A stretch of DNA of 38,952 nucleotides, taken from positions 1-38,952 of the forward strand of contig CALRCB010000001.1 in the NCBI GenBank assembly GCA_943354455.1, given 5' to 3'. The translations under genes were made by a program, and so were the position numbers. Shown in pieces: positions 21,811 through 28,187 of this stretch. Source of the stretch: Candidatus Staskawiczbacteria bacterium. Lineage in GTDB: Bacteria; Patescibacteriota; Minisyncoccia; Minisyncoccales; Staskawiczbacteraceae. Position 1 is the stretch's first letter, and every line of letters starts with the position of its first letter. The notes beneath the pieces are model-generated. The model ran no database searches and had not been told where the DNA came from. It worked only from the letters and a program-made list of their open reading frames with translations.

Positions 21811-22356
21811 ATGGCAGACGAAGTAAAACAACCTACATCTAATAAACCAGCCAACAATCTGCCTGTGCAGACAGGTGGCTTTCGGCCCATAAAGAAAGGC
21901 TACGGTAGAAGGAATGAAGTGAGCGATGGAATTGATTCTAAGTTATTGGATTTGGCTCGGGTTACCAGAGTTACCGGCGGAGGAAAAAGAATGAGCTTTA
22001 GAGCCGTAGTGGTTGCCGGGGATAAGAAAAGTAAAATTGGAATTGGAATTGATAAGGGAAAAGATGTTTCACAAGCCATTGAAAAAGCGACTGCCAGAGC
22101 TAAAAGAGATATGATTAGCGTGGTTATTGTAAATGGAACTATTCCTCATCAAGTTGAGGCAAAGGTAGGACCTGCAGTAATTTTATTGAAACCACAGAAA
22201 AAGGGCAGAGGATTGGTTGCTGGAGGAGCCGTGAGAACTATTTGCGATTTGGCTGGGATTCAGGATGTTTCTTCAAAAATTCTCTCAGGATCAAAAAACA
22301 AATTAAACAATGCGCGAGCAACCATGGAGGCGTTAAGAAAACTTAAAGTACGGTAA
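21811..22356 (+). CDS. rpsE: 30S ribosomal protein S5
   Basis: The S5 core begins around residue 45 (LLDLARVTRVTGGGKRMSFRAVVVAGD) and contains GIGKGKDV-like GIDKGKDVSQAIEKATARAKRDM, then GAVRTICDLAGIQDVSSKILSGSKNKLNNARATMEAL. The first 35 residues are a Pro/Asn/Lys-rich extension encoded partly by a palindromic GC-rich patch at 21860-21880. S5 acts in decoding fidelity and mRNA unwinding. It is preceded by leader copy C and is followed directly by rplO. Confidence 0.95.
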   Translation: MADEVKQPTSNKPANNLPVQTGGFRPIKKGYGRRNEVSDGIDSKLLDLARVTRVTGGGKRMSFRAVVVAGDKKSKIGIGIDKGKDVSQAIEKATARAKRDMISVVIVNGTIPHQVEAKVGPAVILLKPQKKGRGLVAGGAVRTICDLAGIQDVSSKILSGSKNKLNNARATMEALRKLKVR

Positions 22357-22367
22357 ACCATATTTTT

Positions 22368-22799
22368 ATGCAAATACATCAATTAAAACCAAAACATAAA
22401 TCAAAAGACCGGATGATTGTCGGTCGAGGTGGAAAGAAAGGAACTTATTCTGGAAAGGGAGGCAAGGGTCAGTCAGCAAGGTCTGGAAGAAAGATGGTGC
22501 CGATTATTCGGGAATTAATCAAGCGATATCCAAAATTAAAAGGATATAGGAGTTTTGTATTTGAAAATACTACTGCGGTGGTTAATTTAAATGCGTTAGA
22601 TAAACATTTTAAAGATGGTGAAATAGTAAGCCCAGCTAATTTAGTTAAGAAAGGAATTATCAGAATGTTAAAGGGCAAAATTCCGGCAGTTAAGATCTTG
22701 GGTAACGGAAAAATATCTAAAAAAGTTATTGTTGAAAATTGTACTACTTCAAAAACAGCAAAAGGGGCAATTATTAAGGCTGGAGGAACCGCTAAATAA
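22368..22799 (+). CDS. rplO: 50S ribosomal protein L15
   Basis: The 143-residue protein shows the Gly-rich VGRGGKKGTYSGKGGKGQSARSGRKM opening, and VNLNALDKHFKDGEIVSPANLVKKGIIRMLKGKIPAVKILGNGKISKKVIVENCTTSKTAKGAIIKAGG, which define L15. It is a late assembly protein of the large subunit. In most bacteria rpmD (L30) lies between rpsE and rplO. Here only 11 bases separate them. Confidence 0.96.
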   Translation: MQIHQLKPKHKSKDRMIVGRGGKKGTYSGKGGKGQSARSGRKMVPIIRELIKRYPKLKGYRSFVFENTTAVVNLNALDKHFKDGEIVSPANLVKKGIIRMLKGKIPAVKILGNGKISKKVIVENCTTSKTAKGAIIKAGGTAK

Positions 22800-22820
22800 T
22801 TAAACGTTATATATTATTAT

Positions 22821-24098
22821 ATGTGGTACGAAAAAATATTGTTTTTGTTTAAAAATAAAGACATTAGAAAAAAGTTTATTTTTGTAATATTTTTGTTTGT
22901 TGTTTTCAGAATTGCAGCTAATGTTCCAATACCAGGAATTGGGCTGGAAAATTTACGTAAATTTTTTGACCAAAACCAAGTGTTCGGTCTTTTAAATATA
23001 TTTTCTGGAGGAGCCCTAAGTAATTTTTCTATTGTGCTTATGGGTGTCGGCCCCTATATTACGGCCACTATTATTTTACAACTTTTAACCATGATTTTCC
23101 CGGCTTTGGAAAGAATGTACAAAGAAGAGGGGGAAGCTGGCAGACATAAATTCAACCAATATGGCAGGTTGTTGACTATTCCATTGGCCGGTTTTGAAGG
23201 TTTTGGTATGCTTACATTATTTGAACGGCAGGGCGTGATTACCGGATTGACTCCAGCTATAATGCTAAGTGCAATTATTACCATTATGGCCGGAGCAATG
23301 TTTTTGATGTGGTTGGGAGAACTTATTAGTGAACAAGGTATTGGAAATGGCATATCATTGTTAATTTTTGCGGGTATTATTGCCAGCTTGCCAATTAATA
23401 TTTTTCAAACATTTGCAACATGGGACCCATCGCAAATTCCTTCATATATTTTATTTTTTGTATTATCGGTTGTCATTATTGCCGGTGTGGTGTTAATTAC
23501 CGAGGCCCGAAGAAATATTCCTGTATCGTATGCCAAGCGCGTGCGGGGCAATAAAGTATATGGTGGTCAATCAACATACTTGCCATTGAATGTTAACCCT
23601 GCCGGAGTGATTCCAATTATATTTGCCCTTTCTATGTTGTTATTTCCGGGAATGATCGCCGGATTTTTAACTGGAGCACCAGGATTTGTGGGGGTTGCTG
23701 CCACTAATGTTTCCGCGTTCTTCAATAACCCTTGGGTATATGGGGTATTGTATTTTATTCTGGTTATTGCGTTTACCTATTTTTATACCGCCGTTACATT
23801 TGATCCAAAAAAGATAGCTGAAAACTTGCAAAAAATGGGAGGATTTATTCCAGGGGTCAGGCCGGGAGAATCAACAACAAAATTTTTAAAACATATTTTA
23901 AATCGGGTGCTATTTTTGGGAGCTACTTCCCTGGGTTTAATTGCCGTATTGCCAAATATGGTAGCAGGAGCCACTGGAATTACTGGTTTTACTTTCTTAA
24001 TTGGAGGTACATCATTGTTAATTATCGTAAGCGTAGTTTTGGATACCTTGCGACAAATTAACGCCCAGTTGCAGATGAGAGAGTACGACACGTTTTAA
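22821..24098 (+). CDS. secY: Protein translocase subunit SecY
   Basis: The 425-residue membrane protein has about ten hydrophobic helices, starting at residues 18-36 (FIFVIFLFVVFRIAANVPIPG). Conserved SecY signatures include VPIPGIG, the plug-side GGALSNFSIVLMGVGPYITATII, ERMYKEEGEAGRHKFNQY, the cytosolic loop RRNIPVSYAKRV and VNPAGVIPIIFA. SecY forms the channel through which secreted and membrane proteins pass. It ends the spc part of the cluster and is followed by a strong terminator. Confidence 0.97.
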   Translation: MWYEKILFLFKNKDIRKKFIFVIFLFVVFRIAANVPIPGIGLENLRKFFDQNQVFGLLNIFSGGALSNFSIVLMGVGPYITATIILQLLTMIFPALERMYKEEGEAGRHKFNQYGRLLTIPLAGFEGFGMLTLFERQGVITGLTPAIMLSAIITIMAGAMFLMWLGELISEQGIGNGISLLIFAGIIASLPINIFQTFATWDPSQIPSYILFFVLSVVIIAGVVLITEARRNIPVSYAKRVRGNKVYGGQSTYLPLNVNPAGVIPIIFALSMLLFPGMIAGFLTGAPGFVGVAATNVSAFFNNPWVYGVLYFILVIAFTYFYTAVTFDPKKIAENLQKMGGFIPGVRPGESTTKFLKHILNRVLFLGATSLGLIAVLPNMVAGATGITGFTFLIGGTSLLIIVSVVLDTLRQINAQLQMREYDTF

Positions 24099-24122
24099 TT
24101 TTACATTTTTGAATAAAAAAAT

Positions 24123-24154
24123 AAGCCTCGACTTGTGTCGGGGCTTTTGGTTTT
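24123..24154 (+). terminator. Terminator after secY
   Basis: AAGCCTCGAC (24123-24132) pairs with GTCGGGGCTT (24137-24146) through 10 pairs with one U-G, around TTGT. The downstream strand continues TTGGTTTT. It closes the rplC-secY transcription unit. Confidence 0.85.
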
Positions 24155-24183
24155 GCCCATTAGGCTTACCCCGTATAAATTTT

Positions 24184-24336
24184 TTAGGGTAACATGGGCA
24201 CAACCCTGTAAACTACTCCTTTTGCCGTTTTCTCCAGTTCAGTTTTTTTTCTGAATAACTTGGCTTGGTCTTCTGAGACCTCAAGAGTGATCCAACACTC
24301 GCCGAAGTCATCAATAACCTGTAAGCAGTATTTCAT
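24184..24336 (-). CDS. Hypothetical 50-residue protein
   Basis: On the minus strand an ATG at 24336 opens a 50-codon frame ending at 24184-24186. The product starts MKYCLQVIDDFGECWITLEV and ends VVYRVVPMLP. A GGAGA Shine-Dalgarno site lies about 8 bases before the ATG, and a TTGACA word is present on this strand further upstream (24398-24393) with no clear -10. It resembles no family I know. Alternating hydrophobic residues suggest a small beta-alpha-beta fold. It fills most of the 343-base gap between secY and adk. The rest of that gap shows nothing else. Confidence 0.55.
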   Translation of the reverse strand: MKYCLQVIDDFGECWITLEVSEDQAKLFRKKTELEKTAKGVVYRVVPMLP

Positions 24337-24441
24337 GGCATTTTCTCCGGGGGAAGGGGAACTAAAATAACGGTAATCTATTTTCCAATAATTGTCAATA
24401 TTTAATTAATCAAAAAATATGTTATTATAAAAGAAAAAAAT

Positions 24442-25152
24442 ATGTCAAAAAAGGTTATTATTTTATTTGGTCCGCCAGGGGCGGGAAAGGGAACACAATC
24501 TGAGCTTTTATCTGAAAAGATGGGGTTGTATTTGTTTGAAACCAGTAAAATGCTGGAACGGGAATTTAGAAACGCAGAAGATTTGTCAGAAGATGACCCA
24601 GCCAGATTCGTAGAAATTGAAGGTGAAAAATTTGATATATTAAACGAAAAAGAAATTTGGAAAAATGGAGAACTATGCAGTCCGACATGGGTGACGTGGT
24701 TGACCATGAAAGAATTAAAACGATTGCATGATGACGGGGACAATATTATTTTGTCTGGCTCGCCAAGAACTTTGTACGAAGTCGAGATTGAAGCCCCTTT
24801 ACTGGTAGAGCTTTACGGCAAAGAAAATATTCATATTGTATTAATTGAGATTTCAGCTGAGGTGACGGTTTTTCGAAACACTCACCGCAAAATTTGCGAG
24901 TTGATGCGCCATTCCATTTTATTTAACGACGAAACTAAAACATTAACCATCTGTCCATTGGATGGGTCGCTTTTGACTAACCGAAAAGATTTGGATGACC
25001 CAGAAACTATTAAGGTGCGCCTTGAACAATACAGCCAGCGAACATTGCCATTGTTTGAATATTTTCAAAATAATGGTTTTAAGGTAGCTAAAATAAACGG
25101 GGAAGGAAGTGTGGCAAATGTGCACGGTGAGATTTTAAAAATCATTGAATAA
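24442..25152 (+). CDS. adk: Adenylate kinase (divergent)
   Basis: The P loop GPPGAGKGTQ lies at residues 10-19, and the nucleoside-binding SGSPRTLYE motif (normally GFPRT) lies near 108-116. The core fold and the position between secY and map, the classic secY-adk-map order, support adenylate kinase, which interconverts ATP, AMP and ADP. At 236 residues it is longer than usual, with an inserted acidic stretch around 45-75. The lid region holds only two Cys (in RKICELMRH and TICPLDG), so the usual four-Cys zinc lid is incomplete. A related nucleoside monophosphate kinase cannot be fully excluded. Confidence 0.85.
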   Translation: MSKKVIILFGPPGAGKGTQSELLSEKMGLYLFETSKMLEREFRNAEDLSEDDPARFVEIEGEKFDILNEKEIWKNGELCSPTWVTWLTMKELKRLHDDGDNIILSGSPRTLYEVEIEAPLLVELYGKENIHIVLIEISAEVTVFRNTHRKICELMRHSILFNDETKTLTICPLDGSLLTNRKDLDDPETIKVRLEQYSQRTLPLFEYFQNNGFKVAKINGEGSVANVHGEILKIIE

Positions 25153-25902
25153 ATGGTTCACATAAAATCAGCAGAAGAAATTGCAATCATGGCCGAGGGC
25201 GGGAAAATCCTGGCAACGGTGTTGTATCAGGTTGCTGATATGGCTAAGCCGGGCATTACCACCATGGAACTGGACAGGGCTGCCGAAGCTCTTATTTTAA
25301 AATACGGCGCCAAACCGGCATTTAAGGGATATGAAGGGTTTCCTTATTCTTTGTGTGCTTCGGTAAATGAAAATATTGTGCACGGGTATCCATCAAATAC
25401 GCCATTGAAAAATGGTGATATTGTAGGGCTTGATTTGGGTGTTTTGCATAAAGGATACAATACCGACATGGCCGTAACGGTGGCTGTCGGCGAAGTTTCC
25501 TTTGAAGCAAAACGGTTGTTGAAGGTAACCGAAAAGGCTTTGCGCCTTGGCATTAAAAAAGCCCGCGCTGGAGTTACTACCGGAGATGTGGGTAATACCA
25601 TTCAACGGTTTATTGAAGATCAGGGGTTTGGGGTAGTGCGAGACTTGTACGGCCACGGCATTGGTAAGCAGGTACATGAAGATCCATTGGTTCCTAATTT
25701 TGGAAAACGACAAGAGGGGACTGTTTTGAAAGAAGGAATGGTGATTTGCATTGAGCCGATGGTAACCATGGGAGATTTTAAAATGAAGCGTTCCGATGAC
25801 GGCTATGGCTATGCGACGCGGGATGGCTCGTTGTCCGCCCACTTTGAACATACCCTAGCGATTACGAAAGACGGTTGTCGAGTTTTGACGGTAGCACCTT
25901 AA
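25153..25902 (+). CDS. map: Methionine aminopeptidase, type I
   Basis: The 249-residue enzyme removes the starting methionine from new proteins. All five metal ligands are found: Asp94 and Asp105 (LDLGVLHKGYNTDMA), His168 (LYGHGIG), Glu201 (CIEPM) and Glu232 (HFEHT). The substrate-site His77 lies in NIVHGYP. No N-terminal SH3-binding or zinc extension is present. The ATG follows the adk stop directly with no gap, so translation is probably coupled. Confidence 0.96.
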   Translation: MVHIKSAEEIAIMAEGGKILATVLYQVADMAKPGITTMELDRAAEALILKYGAKPAFKGYEGFPYSLCASVNENIVHGYPSNTPLKNGDIVGLDLGVLHKGYNTDMAVTVAVGEVSFEAKRLLKVTEKALRLGIKKARAGVTTGDVGNTIQRFIEDQGFGVVRDLYGHGIGKQVHEDPLVPNFGKRQEGTVLKEGMVICIEPMVTMGDFKMKRSDDGYGYATRDGSLSAHFEHTLAITKDGCRVLTVAP

Positions 25903-25929
25903 CAACGTTAACCAAGAAAGGGGCGACAC

Positions 25930-26331
25930 GTGGAAAAGGTAAAACCTTCGATAGTAAATATAATCGTAACCCTTTCAGTTACGGTATTATTTGCTTTTTC
26001 GTTTCAGGTTAGCTTTCTTGCCGGACAGATAATATTAGTAGCAGTGTTTTTTTGCTATAATATTGTTTGCGAATCTGTGCTTGGGCGGTGTGTGGGAATG
26101 TGGTGGTTTAGAAAGAAATGGCGCAATCAAAGGACTATTCGGCACAAAATGCTGTATATTTTCTGCTACACTGCTTCATTTAGCACATTAGTGATTTACG
26201 TTTGGTTCCCATTAGATATTTTCCTGGTTAACATTTTAATTTTCCAACTCCCATGTTTCTTGTTGAAAAGGAACACCTTTCACGGTTACGTGGGTGGTAT
26301 GGAAACAATTCCATTTGACCCTGCATCTTAG
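25930..26331 (+). CDS. Small membrane protein, possibly RDD-like
   Basis: The start is a GTG at 25930 with an AAAGGGG Shine-Dalgarno site 7 bases upstream. The 133-residue product has three or four hydrophobic segments (about 10-30, 32-50, 76-96, 98-112). The segment CESVLGRCVGMWWFRKKWRNQRT resembles the LGKRxxGxRV turn of RDD-family proteins, but the Arg/Asp residues of that family are not all present. The function is unknown. The stop codon lies within the loop of the following terminator. Confidence 0.6.
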   Translation: MEKVKPSIVNIIVTLSVTVLFAFSFQVSFLAGQIILVAVFFCYNIVCESVLGRCVGMWWFRKKWRNQRTIRHKMLYIFCYTASFSTLVIYVWFPLDIFLVNILIFQLPCFLLKRNTFHGYVGGMETIPFDPAS

Positions 26332-26346
26332 GATGCGGGGTTTTTT
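26319..26346 (+). terminator. Terminator after the small membrane protein gene
   Basis: CCCTGCATC (26319-26327) pairs with GATGCGGGG (26332-26340) around TTAG, with one U-G pair, and six T follow. It isolates the upstream genes from tpiA. Confidence 0.88.
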
Positions 26347-26363
26347 CTTTTATTATTTTTTGG

Positions 26364-26369
26364 TACAAT
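26364..26369 (+). promoter_or_regulatory. Probable -10 box of tpiA
   Basis: TACAAT at 26364-26369 follows the terminator. The -35 region 17 bases upstream is only T-rich. Transcription would begin near 26376, at the first hairpin of the leader element. Confidence 0.45.
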
Positions 26370-26373
26370 CAAC

Positions 26374-26449
26374 TATATGCAAAGCATATAAATAATCGTG
26401 CGGTCGGAATAATAAATTGTGATTTCTTATTCCTCTCTTACTCATATTT
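26374..26449 (+). promoter_or_regulatory. Recurrent two-hairpin leader element, copy B (before tpiA)
   Basis: Hairpin 1 is TATATGC-AAA-GCATATA (26374-26390). After 15 bases with CGGTC, hairpin 2 pairs GGAATAA (26406-26412) with TTATTCC (26427-26433). The tpiA ATG comes 16 bases later. Spacing is identical to copies A and C. Copy B lies in front of a glycolytic gene with its own transcript, so the element is not simply a feature of the ribosomal operon. Confidence 0.78.
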
Positions 26450-27172
26450 ATGGAAAAATTAATTGTCGCTAATTGGAAATTAAATCCGATAACTTTTAAA
26501 GAAGCCAAAGATTTGTTTGGCGCGGTAAAAAAACATGCGAAAGTAAAAAATACCCAAGTGGTCATTTGTCCGCCGTTTGTGTATTTACCATTGTTAAAAG
26601 GTTTGAGTTTGGGATCGCAAAATATTTCTTCCGAACAAAAAGGGGCCTTTACCGGAGAAATTTCTGCTCTGCAACTTAAGGATTTGAATATTGAATACGT
26701 TATCATTGGACACTCTGAACGCCGAAAACATTTTAGTGAAACTAATGAAACGGTAAATAAAAAAATAAAAATGGCATTGGAAGCAGGCTTGAAGGTTATT
26801 TTTTGCATTGGTGAAAACGAGGGAGAAGAAAAAAATACCATTTTGCAAAATCAAATTACCAAAGGGCTGGCCGATGTGTTGCCAGCGCAGATGGAGCAAG
26901 TAGTTATTGCCTATGAACCGGTGTGGGCGATTGGCACGGGAAAAAATTGTTCAACCGAAGAAACTAAAAGTGCTGTGGAATCAATAAAAAATACGTTAAT
27001 AAGTCTATATGGCTCTCAAATTGCCGAAAATACCAGAATTTTATATGGGGGGAGTGTAAATAGTACTAATTCGGCTGAGTATTTAAAAAATGGGGAAGTA
27101 AATGGACTATTGATTGGTGGAGCTTCGCTGAAACCAGATGAATTTATCGCCATTGTAAAATCCACAGAATAA
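26450..27172 (+). CDS. tpiA: Triosephosphate isomerase
   Basis: The 240-residue enzyme interconverts dihydroxyacetone phosphate and glyceraldehyde 3-phosphate. Active residues are Asn8 and Lys10 (VANWKLN), His88 (IIGHSERR) and Glu156 (AYEPVWAIGTG), and the YGGSVN phosphate loop is present near residue 202. Length is slightly below the usual 250. It is preceded by leader copy B and begins the glycolytic stretch of the window. Confidence 0.97.
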   Translation: MEKLIVANWKLNPITFKEAKDLFGAVKKHAKVKNTQVVICPPFVYLPLLKGLSLGSQNISSEQKGAFTGEISALQLKDLNIEYVIIGHSERRKHFSETNETVNKKIKMALEAGLKVIFCIGENEGEEKNTILQNQITKGLADVLPAQMEQVVIAYEPVWAIGTGKNCSTEETKSAVESIKNTLISLYGSQIAENTRILYGGSVNSTNSAEYLKNGEVNGLLIGGASLKPDEFIAIVKSTE

Positions 27173-27181
27173 GTTTTTTGT

Positions 27182-27209
27182 TTGACTATTTTCCGGTTTG
27201 GCGTATATT
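27182..27209 (+). promoter_or_regulatory. Sigma70 promoter giving a leaderless ykuK mRNA
   Basis: TTGACT (27182-27187), 16 bases, TATATT (27204-27209). Transcription is expected at about 27216, which is the A of the gene's ATG. Confidence 0.65.
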
Positions 27210-27215
27210 CAAACT

Positions 27216-27746
27216 ATGGAAGGAAACATTAAAGATGGAACATTTTTTAGTCCCAGTAAGGGTGATATGACCTTTAGCGATTTGATAAAAGAGATTTTTG
27301 ATTACATTTCGGCCAAGCCGGAATTTTTTTATGATATTGTGGTGGGGTGTGATTCGCCGTCAACCGACAAACCATTTTTCCCGATTGCCATTGTAGTGCT
27401 GCGAACTGGCGCCGGTGGCAGGTTTTTCTTAAAAAAAATGCATTACCCCGATGCTTATTTAAAACGTTTTATGCACATTAATTGGAAACAGCGCATTCTG
27501 CAGGAAGTGTATCTGTCTTGCGATCTGGCGTTATTATTGCGGGAAACGTTGGAAAAAGAATTCGGTCAAGCTCGCCCTAACTTTAATTACCAATTTGCCT
27601 ATATTCATGCTGATGTCGGAGAACAAGGAAAAACCAAAGAAATGGTAAAAGAGGTGATTGGATTAATCCGTGCCAATGGTTTTGAACCAAGAATCAAACC
27701 GGAATCTTTTGCCGCCTCGGTGGTTGCAGATAGATACACTAAATAG
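27216..27746 (+). CDS. YkuK-family RNase H-like protein (DUF458)
   Basis: A TTG at 27198 is in frame, but it lies upstream of the -10 box, so ATG 27216 is chosen (176 residues). The protein matches the YkuK pattern: MTFSDLIKEIFDYISAKPEFFYDIVVGCDSP near the start, HADVGEQGKTKEMVKEVIGLIRANGFEPRIKPESFAASVVADRYTK at the end. The Asp in GCDSP and the Asp in HADVG are in positions expected for an RNase H-like metal site. The biological role of the family is not settled. The transcript appears leaderless. Confidence 0.85.
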   Translation: MEGNIKDGTFFSPSKGDMTFSDLIKEIFDYISAKPEFFYDIVVGCDSPSTDKPFFPIAIVVLRTGAGGRFFLKKMHYPDAYLKRFMHINWKQRILQEVYLSCDLALLLRETLEKEFGQARPNFNYQFAYIHADVGEQGKTKEMVKEVIGLIRANGFEPRIKPESFAASVVADRYTK

Positions 27747-27774
27747 TCCTTTAACATAACAGGGAGGATTTGTA

Positions 27775-28113
27775 ATGCTCGCTAAACTGCCCGAAGACAA
27801 GGTGCTTTTTAGTCAAGCCCTGGAAACCGATAAAGAAAAGGTGCAAAAGCTTTGTGTCAACATTGAGATGATGTGTTGCGCCTATAGTAAAAATCAGCAC
27901 CGTCAGTTGATGTTGTATAAGCGCGAGAATGCATATGGCAGGCAAGAGGCGGGGATCGCCTATTTACCAGGACCCAAGTGTACGGCTTCCAAGCTTTTCG
28001 CAAGGGAAATGCTTAGGTTGTTTTCTAAAGATCCCAATTATTGTTTCGATTTTGCCGAAAAATACTATTTTGACTTGGTAAGTGCGAAGAATTATCTGAG
28101 TCCCCACAGTTAG
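27775..28113 (+). CDS. Hypothetical protein
   Basis: The 112-residue product begins MLAKLPEDKVLFSQALETDKEKVQ and has four Cys, none in a clear metal motif. A GGGAGG Shine-Dalgarno site lies 7 bases before the ATG, unlike the surrounding core genes, and codon use is richer in C and G. It has its own terminator. No signal peptide or membrane segment is visible and no known family was recognised. Confidence 0.65.
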   Translation: MLAKLPEDKVLFSQALETDKEKVQKLCVNIEMMCCAYSKNQHRQLMLYKRENAYGRQEAGIAYLPGPKCTASKLFAREMLRLFSKDPNYCFDFAEKYYFDLVSAKNYLSPHS

Positions 28114-28123
28114 GTCTTTGTAG

Positions 28124-28146
28124 GCGTCTTTTATTAGACGCTTTTT
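28124..28146 (+). terminator. Terminator after the 112-residue protein gene
   Basis: GCGTCT (28124-28129) pairs with AGACGC (28136-28141) around a 6-base loop, and five T follow (28142-28146). Confidence 0.8.
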
Positions 28147-28152
28147 AATTAT

Positions 28153-28181
28153 TTGCGAAAAGATATTTTGTAGTATAGAAT
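28153..28181 (+). promoter_or_regulatory. Sigma70 promoter giving a leaderless alaS mRNA
   Basis: TTGCGA (28153-28158), 17 bases, TAGAAT (28176-28181). Transcription would begin around 28188, the A of the alaS ATG. Confidence 0.6.
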
Positions 28182-28187
28182 AATATT

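Noticed and set aside
15103..26449. The three leader copies as a mobile repeat or CRISPR-like array
   Set aside because: They are far apart, each sits exactly 16 bases after hairpin 2 from a start codon, and the stems differ in sequence while pairing is kept. That fits a regulatory RNA better than transposition.
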